Virus record (IMG/VR): IMGVR_UViG_3300049846_002791
Span: 1 to 33,693 of that record
Length of the DNA: 33,693 nt
Reading direction: 5' to 3' (one strand)
From: a virus
Below the pieces are notes generated by a model. It did no database searches and was not told the DNA's origin. It saw nothing but the letters and a program-made list of their open reading frames with translations. Made by a program: the position numbers and the translations under genes. Of the stretch, positions 7,861 through 15,926 are shown in pieces. Numbering within the stretch: position 1 is the first letter of the stretch; every line of letters starts with the position of its first letter.

Positions 7861-9159
7861 ATGAACAAGCAAATCCGAGCACTGCTGGCCAAAAAATCCG
7901 ACCTCGTCGGCAAGGCCAAAGCCATCAACGAACTCGCCGGCGCTGAATCGCGCGAGTTCACCGACGCCGAGCAAGCGCAATTCGACGCGCTGTCCGCGCA
8001 AATCAAATCCGTCAACGCCTCGATTGAACGCGCCACGCTGATCGCGCAGGAAGAACTGTCGCTCGGTGCGGTTGCCGTTGCTGACGACGCGCACATCAGC
8101 ATCGCCGACAACCGCGAAGCCGATCCGCGGCGTGGATTCACCAGCATGGGCGACTACGCGCGCGCCGTCATGCACGCCAGCATGCCCGGAAACGCACCCG
8201 ATCAACGCCTGCTGATCGGCGCCGCTGCGCCGTCCACGTACGGCGGCGAAGGCGTGGGGTCTGATGGCGGCTTCGCAGTCCCGCCGCAGTTCGCGCAGGA
8301 CATCTACACCCACTCGCTGGGCGAAGACAGCCTGCTACCCATGACCGACAACACCACCGTCACCGGCAACAGCATGGTGTTCCCCAAGGACGAAACCACG
8401 CCCTGGGGCACGGATGGCGTGCGCGCATACTGGCAGGCTGAAGCAACGGCCGCGACAGCCACCAAGCCCAAGCTCAGCACCACCACGCTGCGCCTGTACA
8501 AGCTGATGGCGCTGGTCCCGCTCACCGACGAACTGCTCGCCGACACCAACGCGTTGAATTCCTACCTGCCGTCGAAGGTGGGCGATTCCATTCGCTGGAA
8601 AACCAACGAGGCGATTCTGTTCGGCGATGGCGTCGGCAAACCGCTGGGCGCATTCGCGGCCACCAACAACGCCGTCGTCACGGTGTCGAAGGAATCCGGT
8701 CAAGCCACGCTCACGCTGCAAGCGCTCAACATCGCCAAGATGGTCGCACGCCTTCCCGCCGGCTCGTTCCCGCGCTCGGTGTGGTTGTGCAACAACGACG
8801 TGCTGCCGGCGTTGTGGACGTTGACGTTGGGCAACTATCCCATCTACCTGCCGCCCTCTTCGGGCATTCAAGGCGCCCCGTACGGCATGCTGTCCGGCCG
8901 GCCCATCATCGTCAGCCAGCACTGCAAAACCTTCACCAACGCCGGCGACATCGTGCTGGTTGATCCGCAATACATCCGCAGCATCCAGAAAGCCGCGGGT
9001 GTGGAAACGGCAACGTCCATGCACCTCTACTTCGACGCAGACGCCACCGCGTTCCGCACCACGTTCCGTGTCGACGCGCAGCCCAAGATCGTCAACCCCA
9101 TCGCACCGTTCAACGGCAGCAACAACCTTTCGCCGTTTGTTCAGTTGCAAACCCGTTAA
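7861..9159 (+). CDS. Major capsid protein, HK97 fold
   Basis: A protein of 432 residues that builds the head shell. Residues 1 to about 65 are helical and charged, the delta/scaffold domain usually removed by the protease. The mature shell region includes GGFAVPPQ at 136-143 and the strand-rich axial and peripheral domains, with the typical L-x-P-L-T-D-E-L-L-A-D segment and a late Y-F-D-A-D-A-T-A-F-R motif. The ribosome binding site CGGAGA lies about 9 bases before the ATG. The structured gap upstream may set its expression. Length and order match the family. Confidence 0.93.
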   Translation: MNKQIRALLAKKSDLVGKAKAINELAGAESREFTDAEQAQFDALSAQIKSVNASIERATLIAQEELSLGAVAVADDAHISIADNREADPRRGFTSMGDYARAVMHASMPGNAPDQRLLIGAAAPSTYGGEGVGSDGGFAVPPQFAQDIYTHSLGEDSLLPMTDNTTVTGNSMVFPKDETTPWGTDGVRAYWQAEATAATATKPKLSTTTLRLYKLMALVPLTDELLADTNALNSYLPSKVGDSIRWKTNEAILFGDGVGKPLGAFAATNNAVVTVSKESGQATLTLQALNIAKMVARLPAGSFPRSVWLCNNDVLPALWTLTLGNYPIYLPPSSGIQGAPYGMLSGRPIIVSQHCKTFTNAGDIVLVDPQYIRSIQKAAGVETATSMHLYFDADATAFRTTFRVDAQPKIVNPIAPFNGSNNLSPFVQLQTR

Positions 9160-9187
9160 TCGCGTTCACCCATAGGAGATAACTACC

Positions 9188-9661
9188 ATGCAACCGAACG
9201 CACTGATGTCCGATCAACTGGCGATCCTCGACGCCATCAACCCCGTGTCGCAATCCGCCGGCACCGTCACCACCGGCTGGGTCGCCGCATCCAACTTTCA
9301 CCGATTCCTCGCCACCATCATCACCGGGGTGCTGGGCGCGTCGGCGACAGTCGATGCGAAATTCCAGCAGGCCACCGACTCCGGCGGCACCGGCGCAAAA
9401 GATGTCACCGGCAAGTCCATCACGCAAATCGTGAAGGCCTCCGGCGACAACAAGACCGCCATGGTCAACCTGCGCGCCGAAGAGCTCGACATCGCCAACG
9501 GCTTCAACTACATCCGCGTCTCGCTCACGGTCGGCACTGCCGCGAGCCTCGTGGGTGTGTTGCTGCAAGGCGGTGTCCAGCGCTTCGCGCCCGCGCGTGA
9601 CACAGCGGCCAACCCGTCGATCAACCTCGGCTCTTCCAACGTGGTGCAGATCGTCGCCTAA
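9188..9661 (+). CDS. Putative head accessory or decoration protein
   Basis: A protein of 157 residues directly after the capsid gene, with TAGGAGATA as ribosome binding site. It is beta-rich with A-T-V-D-A-K-F-Q-Q-A-T-D-S-G-G and a later F-N-Y-I-R-V-S-L-T-V segment, a pattern I associate with small phage structural proteins next to capsid genes. No catalytic motif, signal or membrane segment. Position suggests a head decoration or stabilising protein; homology could not be tested. The stop codon itself is part of the following hairpin. Confidence 0.6.
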   Translation: MQPNALMSDQLAILDAINPVSQSAGTVTTGWVAASNFHRFLATIITGVLGASATVDAKFQQATDSGGTGAKDVTGKSITQIVKASGDNKTAMVNLRAEELDIANGFNYIRVSLTVGTAASLVGVLLQGGVQRFAPARDTAANPSINLGSSNVVQIVA

Positions 9662-9712
9662 CCGCTCGCGCGGTTATCAAACGCCACCGGGTGCAGCTTG
9701 CCCGGTGGTGTT
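9659..9712 (+). terminator. Two hairpins after the head genes (partial terminator or processing site)
   Basis: TAACCGC (9659-9665, including the stop codon) pairs with GCGGTTA (9670-9676) around TCGC. A second stem pairs 9680-9691 with 9701-9712 over 12 bp with one G-U pair, core CCACCGGG/CCCGGTGG, around a 9-base loop. Only two T residues close the second stem and the next bases are GAGTAACC, so it is at most a weak intrinsic terminator. It may instead separate abundant head mRNA from the less needed connector genes. Confidence 0.5.
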
Positions 9713-9751
9713 GAGTAACCGCACGTCCACCACCAACAACCGGAGATCATC

Positions 9752-10006
9752 GTGGCAGAGAAAAAAACCAAGCGCGTCCTTTTCAGCGTCAACTACTACG
9801 AGCAGGGCGTCGTCAAATACGCCGCCGGCTCGCACTACCCCGTCACCGAAGAAACCGCGCGCCGCATCATCGCCGGCGACGCCGAAGAAGTCGAAGTGAC
9901 CATGGCGCCCGACGTTGCCGACGCACAAGCGGAGGCCGCCAAAGCCGCCGAAGCCGAAGCCAAGGCTGCCGAGCAAATCACCCTGGATCGCGGCACCGCT
10001 GCGTAA
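9752..10006 (+). CDS. Small acidic head-region protein
   Basis: A protein of 84 residues starting at GTG 9752 (M-A-E-K-K-T-K-R-V-L-F-S-V), with CGGAG about 7 bases upstream. The first part is beta-like with a Y-E-Q-G-V-V-K-Y-A-A-G motif. The second half is an Ala/Glu/Lys-rich helix, probably a coiled coil. The K-x-G-x-Y-x-V-x-x-x-x-A pattern is common in short proteins between capsid and connector genes. No function is known. Confidence 0.65.
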   Translation: MAEKKTKRVLFSVNYYEQGVVKYAAGSHYPVTEETARRIIAGDAEEVEVTMAPDVADAQAEAAKAAEAEAKAAEQITLDRGTAA

Positions 10007-10015
10007 CACACCCGC

Positions 10016-10900
10016 ATGTACGGCACTCTACAGCCCGTCACGGCACCCGTCGCCGAGCCGATTTCGCTCACCGAAGCGAAAACGCACCTGCGGCAAACCG
10101 CCATCAGCGCAGACGATCTGCTGATCGGCGCGTTGGTGTCGGCGGCGCGCGCGTACGCCGAGAGCAAATGCGCCAGGCAGATCATCGCCGCGCGTTGGCT
10201 CCTCACGCTCGACGCGTTCCCCGGCCCGTCGCTGATGGGCGTGCCGTCCGGGCAGGCGTTCACGCTGCCGGGTCATGCAGTCATCATCCCGCGCGCGCCG
10301 GTGCTGCAAATCGTCAGCATCAAATACCTCGACATGAGCGGCGCAACGCAAACGCTGGTGGAGGGCACCGATTATGTCGTCGATCTCACCAGCGAGCCCG
10401 CGCGCATCACGCCACCGTTCGGCAAAATCTGGCCCGTCACACTGCCGCAGATCGGCGCCGTGCAGGTTGTTTTTGATTGCGGACACGCCGCCAAAACAGC
10501 CGCCAACGCCGGCGCCGACACCATCACCGTCACCGGCTGGAAAACGCTGCTTACGGGCGACACCGTGCGCCTCATCAACCGCGACGGCGCCTTGCCCGCG
10601 CCGCTGGTTGCAAACACCGATTACTACATTCAGTCGGTCATCTCCTCCGGCGTCTACAAACTCGCCGCCACCAGCGGCGGCGCCGCCATCGACATCACCG
10701 ATGCAGGCACCGGCGAACACTTTCTGGGCAGCGGCAACGAAATCCTGCCGCAGGGCATGCTGTCGTGGTGCAAGTTGAGCCTGGGCACGCTCTACGAAAA
10801 TCGCGAATTCGTGACCATCGACCAGCGCATCACAAGCGCCGCTCTGCCCACGGAATTCATTGATGGCCTGCTCGACCCCTACCGGATGAATCTGTACTGA
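10016..10900 (+). CDS. Head-tail connector (gp6 / phiE125 gp8-like) with inserted domain
   Basis: A protein of 294 residues. The N-terminal half has S-L-T-E-A-K-T-H-L-R, the helical D-D-x-L-I-G-A-L-V-S-A-A-R-A-Y-A-E segment and a beta stretch ending G-A-V-Q-V-V-F-D-C-G. The end L-L-D-P-Y-R is also typical. Such adaptors are usually about 190-220 residues. Here residues about 160-242 hold an extra beta-rich module (D-T-I-T-V-T-G, then T-G-D-T-V-R-L, then L-V-A-N-T-D-Y-Y-I-Q, then I-D-I-T-D-A-G-T-G). That module recurs in many unrelated phage proteins. It forms the ring below the portal in virions of this type. Confidence 0.8.
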   Translation: MYGTLQPVTAPVAEPISLTEAKTHLRQTAISADDLLIGALVSAARAYAESKCARQIIAARWLLTLDAFPGPSLMGVPSGQAFTLPGHAVIIPRAPVLQIVSIKYLDMSGATQTLVEGTDYVVDLTSEPARITPPFGKIWPVTLPQIGAVQVVFDCGHAAKTAANAGADTITVTGWKTLLTGDTVRLINRDGALPAPLVANTDYYIQSVISSGVYKLAATSGGAAIDITDAGTGEHFLGSGNEILPQGMLSWCKLSLGTLYENREFVTIDQRITSAALPTEFIDGLLDPYRMNLY

Positions 10901-10901
10901 C

Positions 10902-11222
10902 ATGAAATCCGGCAAACTGCGCCACATCATCACGATACAGCAGCCCGCGCTCGCTGCCGATGGTGTGGGCGAACCCGTGCCCACTTGGGGCACGTTTGCC
11001 GCCAACATCTACGCGCAAATCACCCCGCTCAACGGCGCTGAGCGCATCCAGGGCAACCAGATCAACGCCACCGTCACGCACAACGTGCGCACGCGCTACA
11101 TGCCCGGCGTCACGCCCAAGATGCGCATCCTCTATGGCTCGCGCACGCTGCAAATCACCAACGTGCAGAACATCGACGAACGCGATCGCGAGCTGGAACT
11201 GGCCTGCGTGGAGGGCGAATGA
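10902..11222 (+). CDS. Head closure protein (head-tail joining family)
   Basis: A protein of 106 residues, family of SPP1 gp16 / Phage_H_T_join, a small beta-barrel that seals the connector after packaging. Recognisable are K-L-R-H-I-I-T-I-Q-Q at the start, W-G-T-F-A-A-N-I-Y-A-Q-I-T-P-L-N-G, and the R-Y-M-P-G-V-T-P-x-M-R-I segment, with E-R-D-R-E-L-E-L close to the end. Length and position between connector and gp10-like gene are standard. The stop overlaps the next ATG. Confidence 0.88.
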   Translation: MKSGKLRHIITIQQPALAADGVGEPVPTWGTFAANIYAQITPLNGAERIQGNQINATVTHNVRTRYMPGVTPKMRILYGSRTLQITNVQNIDERDRELELACVEGE

Positions 11223-11755
11223 TCACCGCAGAAACGCTCGGGCTGTCCGAAATGCGCGCCGCCTTCGCCGCGCTGCCCGGCAAGCTGCAAAACAACGTGC
11301 TGCGCGGCGCTGTGCGCGCGTCATCCATGCCCGTGCGTGATGCCGCCATTGCCAACGTGCCCACGCTGCGCAAGCCCGATGCGCGCCGTGTTGCGGGCGC
11401 GCTTAAAAAATCCATTCGTGTGCGCGGTGTCAAAGTGCGCGGCACCGAATTGATCGGCGGCATTACCGCCGGTGGCGGCAACGTGCGCGTCGGCAAAGGC
11501 AAAAAAGCTGTTATTGCTGATCCGTTTTACGCGCGCTTCGTCGAATTCGGCCACCTCATCCGCGCTCGCGGTCAACGCCTGCGCGGCGGCGCCAACGCCC
11601 GCCGCTATCAACGTGCGGCGCTGCAAAAATCCACCGCCCCGCGCGTCGCCGGCGTGCACTTTATGCGCAATGCCGGCCGCAAGGCGGCGGGCTCCGCCAC
11701 CAAGGCATTCGCCGACTACGTGCGCCAGCGCCTCGAAAGCAACGCCAAACTCTGA
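11219..11755 (+). CDS. HK97 gp10-like tail component
   Basis: A protein of 178 residues. The helical F-A-A-L-P-G-K-L-Q-N-N-V-L-R-G-A-V-R segment, then a basic stretch, D-P-F-Y-A-R-F-V-E-F-G-H and a late G-V-H-F-M-R-N-A match the gp10 family of neck and tail terminator-like proteins. It is strongly basic. Start and stop overlap the neighbours (ATGA, then TGATG), so it belongs to a tightly coupled connector operon. Confidence 0.88.
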   Translation: MITAETLGLSEMRAAFAALPGKLQNNVLRGAVRASSMPVRDAAIANVPTLRKPDARRVAGALKKSIRVRGVKVRGTELIGGITAGGGNVRVGKGKKAVIADPFYARFVEFGHLIRARGQRLRGGANARRYQRAALQKSTAPRVAGVHFMRNAGRKAAGSATKAFADYVRQRLESNAKL

Positions 11756-12153
11756 TGGCCATCGAAGAGCACATCTTCCAGCGTCTCAGCGGATACGCTG
11801 GGCTGACCGCATTGGTCAGCACGCGCATCTACCCCGGCATGCTGCCCGAAACGCCCACGTACCCCGCGCTGACCTACGAAATCACCAATACCGACCGCGA
11901 ATCCGCGATGGGCAGCGACCCCGGCATCGCCCACGGCCGACTGTCGATCATGACGTATGGCACCACCTACAAATCCGCGCGTGATGTGAAAGAGCAGGTT
12001 CGATCCGCGCTGCAACGCTACCGCGCCACGCTCGATGGCACGCAAATCATGGACACGTTTGTCGAAGACGACCGTGACGAACCGCCCGACCTGATCAACG
12101 GCGTCATCGTGCGCACGCGCGTTGTCGAGTTCACCGTGCACTACAGGGAATAA
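11755..12153 (+). CDS. Tail completion protein, DUF3168 family
   Basis: A protein of 132 residues, similar in pattern to SPP1 gp17/lambda gpU-type terminators that cap the tail tube at the head-proximal end. Segments I-F-Q-R-L-S-G near the start, R-I-Y-P-G-M-L-P-E-T-P-T-Y-P-A-L-T-Y-E, the G-R-L-S-I-M-T-Y-G strand and the C-terminal R-V-V-E-F-T-V-H-Y strand are typical of DUF3168. Position between gp10 and the tube genes agrees. Confidence 0.87.
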   Translation: MAIEEHIFQRLSGYAGLTALVSTRIYPGMLPETPTYPALTYEITNTDRESAMGSDPGIAHGRLSIMTYGTTYKSARDVKEQVRSALQRYRATLDGTQIMDTFVEDDRDEPPDLINGVIVRTRVVEFTVHYRE

Positions 12154-12155
12154 CC

Positions 12156-12881
12156 ATGGCCAGTCAGATACTCAGCAACGTCCGCGTGTTCATGCAGGGC
12201 GTCGACTACACCGGCATCGTCAACACCGCTGCGCTCAAGCTCAGCGCAGAGATGAAAGAGGCCACCAATTTCAATAGCGGCGGCTTCAAGGAATACAAAC
12301 CCGGCCTGCTCGATGCCGATCTCCAGGTGAGCGGGTATGCCGACTACACCGGCTACGACAGCGGCCTGTATGGCAACGTTGCCGTGGCGGATGCGCCCAT
12401 CGCGCTGATTCCGCAGGGCGGCGCCGAACAGGACATCGCGTTTTTCCTCAAGGCGCTGCAGGCCAAGCACGATTTCGACGGCAAGATCGGCGACATGGCC
12501 GCGTTCAGCATCCAGGCGCAGGCCAGCTCCGACCCGCTGGTGCGTGGCCAGGTGCTGCACAATGCCGCGCGCACCGCCGGCGGCAACGGCACCATCATCC
12601 AGGCCGGCGCGGTCGGCGCTGCGCAAAAAGCCTACGCGCAACTGCAAGTGCTTTCGATCACAACAGGCGGCTCGCCGTCCTTCACCTGCAAAGTGCAATC
12701 AGCAGCGTCGGCCGGCTTCGCCTCGCCCACCGACCGCATCACCTTTGCCACGTCCACCGCCGTCGGCGCTGAGCAGCCCGCGGGCATCGCTGGCGCGATC
12801 ACCGATCAGTACTGGCGCGTGGTCTACACCCTCACCAACATCACCAGCATCACTTTCGCAGTTCTCTTCGGCATCAAGTAA
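12156..12881 (+). CDS. Tail tube-like protein 1
   Basis: A protein of 241 residues, beta-rich. It begins M-A-S-Q-I-L-S-N-V-R-V-F-M-Q-G-V-D-Y-T, followed by L-K-L-S-A-E-M-K-E-A-T-N-F-N-S-G-G, a tube-type pattern of short turns and amphipathic strands. The last third carries an additional beta domain with S-F-T-C-K-V-Q-S. It is followed by a second tube-like gene, so it is uncertain which one makes the tube and which has a specialised role. Confidence 0.6.
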   Translation: MASQILSNVRVFMQGVDYTGIVNTAALKLSAEMKEATNFNSGGFKEYKPGLLDADLQVSGYADYTGYDSGLYGNVAVADAPIALIPQGGAEQDIAFFLKALQAKHDFDGKIGDMAAFSIQAQASSDPLVRGQVLHNAARTAGGNGTIIQAGAVGAAQKAYAQLQVLSITTGGSPSFTCKVQSAASAGFASPTDRITFATSTAVGAEQPAGIAGAITDQYWRVVYTLTNITSITFAVLFGIK

Positions 12882-12893
12882 AGGAGTCCCATC

Positions 12894-13304
12894 ATGGCAT
12901 CGTTTGTCTTAACCGACGCGTACGTGTTGCTCAACGCAGTCAACCTGTCCGACCACGTCAAATCCGTCAAGGTCAACTATCAGGCGGAAACGCCCGAAAA
13001 CACCGCGATGGCGGTGACCACCAAGACCCGCCTGCCGGGCCTCAAGGATTGGTCGATCGACGTTGAATTTAACCAGGACTACGCGGCATCGAACGTCGAT
13101 GCAACGCTGTTCCCGCTGGTCGGCGCTGCGGCGTTTGCCATTGAGGTGCGGCCCACATCCGCCGCGCGCAGCACCACCAACCCGGCGTACACCGGCAACG
13201 CGTTGCTGCCGGATTACACGCCCATCCAGGGCAAGCCCGGCGACGTGGCCAACGCATCGATCAAGCTCGTCGGCACCGGCGCCCTCGCGCGTCAGACCTC
13301 CTGA
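12894..13304 (+). CDS. Tail tube-like protein 2
   Basis: A protein of 136 residues with a strong AAAGGAGT ribosome binding site. Residues about 20-55 (D-H-V-K-S-V-K-V-N-Y, then T-T-K-T-R-L-P-G-L-K-D-W-S) and the F-N-Q-D-Y segment with D-A-T-L-F-P-L-V-G are characteristic of short siphovirus tail tube proteins. The following gene is the frameshifting chaperone, which normally comes right after the tube gene, so this is the better tube candidate. The stop overlaps the next ATG (TGATG). Confidence 0.72.
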   Translation: MASFVLTDAYVLLNAVNLSDHVKSVKVNYQAETPENTAMAVTTKTRLPGLKDWSIDVEFNQDYAASNVDATLFPLVGAAAFAIEVRPTSAARSTTNPAYTGNALLPDYTPIQGKPGDVANASIKLVGTGALARQTS

Positions 13305-13711
13305 TGGGCGCGCTCAACGCAGACCAAATCCTGCAAGCGCAGGATTTGCAAACGCGCGATGTCGAGTGCCCGGAGTGGGGCGGCATCGTGCGCGTGCGTG
13401 CGCTCACCGGCGCCGAGCGTGACGATTACGAACAGGCCACCGTCGAGATCGCGCAAGCCTCGCAGGGCAAGCGCCTGCCCAACATGCGCGCGCGCCTGTG
13501 CGTCATGTGCATGGTCAACGACGCCGGCGAGCGCCTGTTTTCCATCGCGCAGGTCGAGGCGCTGGGCGCCAAAAGCGCGGCAGTGCTCGACCGCATCTAC
13601 GATGTCGCCGCCGAGCTGAGCGGCCTCACCCGTGCGTCACGCGAGGCCGCTGAAAAAAACTTGCCGCCCGGCCCGAGCGCCGGGCCTACTTCCGACTCGC
13701 CCGCGAGTTAG
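13304..13711 (+). CDS. Tail assembly chaperone, short form (gpG-like)
   Basis: A protein of 135 residues that coats the tape measure during tail assembly and is absent from the virion. The body (V-E-C-P-E-W-G-G-I-V-R-V-R-A-L-T-G-A-E-R-D-D-Y-E near the start) is typical of the chaperone family upstream of tape measure genes. The last 16 residues after the slippery site are a short low-complexity tail, as expected when most ribosomes do not shift. It overlaps the tube gene stop. Confidence 0.85.
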   Translation: MGALNADQILQAQDLQTRDVECPEWGGIVRVRALTGAERDDYEQATVEIAQASQGKRLPNMRARLCVMCMVNDAGERLFSIAQVEALGAKSAAVLDRIYDVAAELSGLTRASREAAEKNLPPGPSAGPTSDSPAS

Positions 13712-13869
13712 GTTTCGCGCATCCCGACATCATGTTGAAGCAGCTCACCTCCGCGCAAATCACCGAGTGGTTCGCATACCTGCGCATGGAAAACGACGAG
13801 CTGCTGGTTGACCGCATGAACACCGAAGCCGTTCAAAAGCTCGCCGCAAGGAGGTATAGCCGTGGCTGA
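13304..13869 (+). CDS. Tail assembly chaperone, frameshifted long form (gpGT-like)
   Basis: A -1 shift at 13654-13660 joins 119 codons of the short form to 69 further codons read from C13660, giving 188 residues and ending at TGA 13867-13869. The added part contains A-R-E-L-G-F-A-H-P-D-I-M and then L-T-S-A-Q-I-T-E-W-F-A-Y, the pattern of the T domain that recruits tail tube subunits. This region has no start of its own in that frame near the expected place, so frameshifting is the only sensible way to express it. It overlaps the first bases of the tape measure gene. Confidence 0.88.
13654..13685 (+). promoter_or_regulatory. Programmed -1 ribosomal frameshift signal
   Basis: The heptamer A AAA AAC (13654-13660) is in the correct phase for tandem slippage, with zero-frame codons GAA AAA AAC. 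After a 5-base spacer comes a perfect 7-bp GC hairpin: GCCCGGC (13666-13672), loop CCGAGC, GCCGGGC (13679-13685). Slippery heptamer, spacer and stem together are the standard architecture for -1 frameshifting in siphovirus tail chaperone genes. Confidence 0.92.
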
Positions 13870-15919
13870 CATCGGCGCACTGGTTTTCAAGATCGGCGCC
13901 GACATCGCCGAACTCAAAGACCAGATGGCGAAGGCGCAATCGACGGTCGAAACCGCGATGGCTGGCGCGAGCAAGGCCGCTGGCATTGCCAAGGCCGCGC
14001 TCGGCGCGGTGGGTGTGGGCCTGTCCTTCGCCGCGCTCAAATCCAGCATCGAAGGCGCGGTGAATGCCATGGATGAGCTGCGCAATATGTCATTGCGCAC
14101 GGGTGTCGCGGTCGAGCAGTTGAGCGCCCTGCGCGGCGTCGCCAAGCTCAGCGGCACCGACATGGAGGCCGTTGCCGCCAGCATCGCCAAGCTCGACAAG
14201 TCTCTGCTCGAATACGCGCGCGGCGGCGGCAGCAAATCTGCTGAGGCGTTCAAGGCGCTCGGCATCAGCACGACTGAGGCAAAGTCGGCGCTTGAGACCG
14301 GCGATGTCGCAGGCATCATGCAGCGCATCAGCACCGAATTCACCAAGGGCGGGCAAAGCGCAATAGCGGTCGCGATGGCGCAGGAGCTGATGGGCAAGAG
14401 CGCCGCGCAGATGATGCCGTTCATGCAGGAGCTTGCGCGCACCGGGCAGCTCAATACCAAGGTCACGGCAGAGCAGGCCGAGCAGGCGCACGAATACCGC
14501 CGCAACCTGGTGGCGCTGGAGTCCGCCGGAAACAAATGGAAAATGGCGCTCGCTCAAGACATGTTGCCCGCCATGCAGCGCATCACGCAGGCGATGGTCG
14601 ATGCGCAAAAAGAAGGCGGCAAGCTGTATTCGATCTGGATCGGTCTTGGCGGCGCAGCCAGTGAGGCATGGGCTGCAATCAAGGGATCGGACATGTCGCA
14701 GCTCAAGTCGTTGCAGGTCGAGATCGACCGCGAGCGCAAGATACTCGACAGCATGAGCGACCCTGCGCAGACGTATCGTTATCGCGGTGCGCAGGCCAAT
14801 GCGCGCATCAAACAACAGGAGCGCGTTAACGAACTGCTGACGCGCGAAGCTGCGCTGTCGCGGCAAATCGCAGAAGCAGGCGGCTTCGACCCGAAGCCCA
14901 ATGCGCCACCCAAGCCGTTGCCCACCTTGACCGTGCCAGACGCCGCGCCGGGTCGCGCTGGCGCCGACAGCAAATCCCCCTACGAGCGCGAGATCGAGCG
15001 CCTGCAGCAGGAGATCATCAAGGTCGACGAACTCACGCGCGTGCAGGAGGTGCTCAAGGAAATCGAGAACGACCGCTACGGCAAGCTCACCGTGGCGCAG
15101 AAAAACAATCTGATCGCGTACGCCGCGCAGGTTGATCTCACGCGCGAGGACGTGCGCGTGCAGAAAGAAGCAAAGGACGCGGTCGAAAAAACGCAACGCG
15201 AAGCCGATGCGCGCCTGCGTAGCGAGGCCGAGCGCTTGAATCACCTGCGCGACCAGTACATCGAGATGGCCGACCCGCTGGAGAAATACCGCAAGCAGCT
15301 TGCCGACGTTGATGTGCTGCTCGAAAAGGGCCTGCTGACGCAACAGCAGGCCATGGAAGCGCAGTGGAAAATCAATGAGGCCATGGATAAGACATGGCAG
15401 AAGAATGAAGAGGCCGCGAAAGACACGATGCACATCTGGAAACAGCTTGGTGGCATCTTCGAACGCACATTCGAAAGCGCTGTGAGCGGTGGCAACAAGT
15501 TCAGCAATGTGCTTGCGAACCTGGCATCTGACTTGAGCCGGCTGTTTATGCGCAAAACGGTGATGGAGCCGGCCGGGCAGATGTTCGAAAGTGCGCTGAA
15601 GAGGTTTGACTTCGGCAGCATCTTTGGCGATTTGTTCCGCGCCGAGGGCGGCCCGGTCAGCGCGAACAGCCCGTACATCGTCGGCGAGCAGGGCCCGGAA
15701 CTGTTTGTGCCCGGCGCCTCCGGTTCCATCGTGCCCAATGGTCAATTTGGCGGCGGCGGGCGCGGTGCGCCTGTGGTGATCGTGCAAAACATGAGCTTCG
15801 GTAGCGAGGTCAGCCGCGGCACGCTGATGGCGTGGGGCGAGGCCATCAAACAACAAACCATGTCGCTCGTGGCCGATCAGGTCACGCGCGGCGGCGCATT
15901 CGCAGCCTCTTTCCGGTAA
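13862..15919 (+). CDS. Tail tape measure protein
   Basis: A protein of 685 residues that sets tail length; at roughly 1.5 angstrom per residue this predicts a tail near 100 nm. The GTG start has an ideal AAGGAGGT site (13848-13855) six bases upstream. Residues 1-200 are Ala-rich helix with a hydrophobic patch, about 290-540 form long charged coiled-coil, and near residues 597-620 lies the G-G-P-V-S-x-x-S-P-Y-I-V-G-E-x-G-P-E-L-F motif common at tape measure C-termini. It is at the short end of the family. The long reverse-strand frame across this gene is a composition shadow. Confidence 0.93.
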   Translation: MADIGALVFKIGADIAELKDQMAKAQSTVETAMAGASKAAGIAKAALGAVGVGLSFAALKSSIEGAVNAMDELRNMSLRTGVAVEQLSALRGVAKLSGTDMEAVAASIAKLDKSLLEYARGGGSKSAEAFKALGISTTEAKSALETGDVAGIMQRISTEFTKGGQSAIAVAMAQELMGKSAAQMMPFMQELARTGQLNTKVTAEQAEQAHEYRRNLVALESAGNKWKMALAQDMLPAMQRITQAMVDAQKEGGKLYSIWIGLGGAASEAWAAIKGSDMSQLKSLQVEIDRERKILDSMSDPAQTYRYRGAQANARIKQQERVNELLTREAALSRQIAEAGGFDPKPNAPPKPLPTLTVPDAAPGRAGADSKSPYEREIERLQQEIIKVDELTRVQEVLKEIENDRYGKLTVAQKNNLIAYAAQVDLTREDVRVQKEAKDAVEKTQREADARLRSEAERLNHLRDQYIEMADPLEKYRKQLADVDVLLEKGLLTQQQAMEAQWKINEAMDKTWQKNEEAAKDTMHIWKQLGGIFERTFESAVSGGNKFSNVLANLASDLSRLFMRKTVMEPAGQMFESALKRFDFGSIFGDLFRAEGGPVSANSPYIVGEQGPELFVPGASGSIVPNGQFGGGGRGAPVVIVQNMSFGSEVSRGTLMAWGEAIKQQTMSLVADQVTRGGAFAASFR

Positions 15920-15926
15920 CCCCTCG

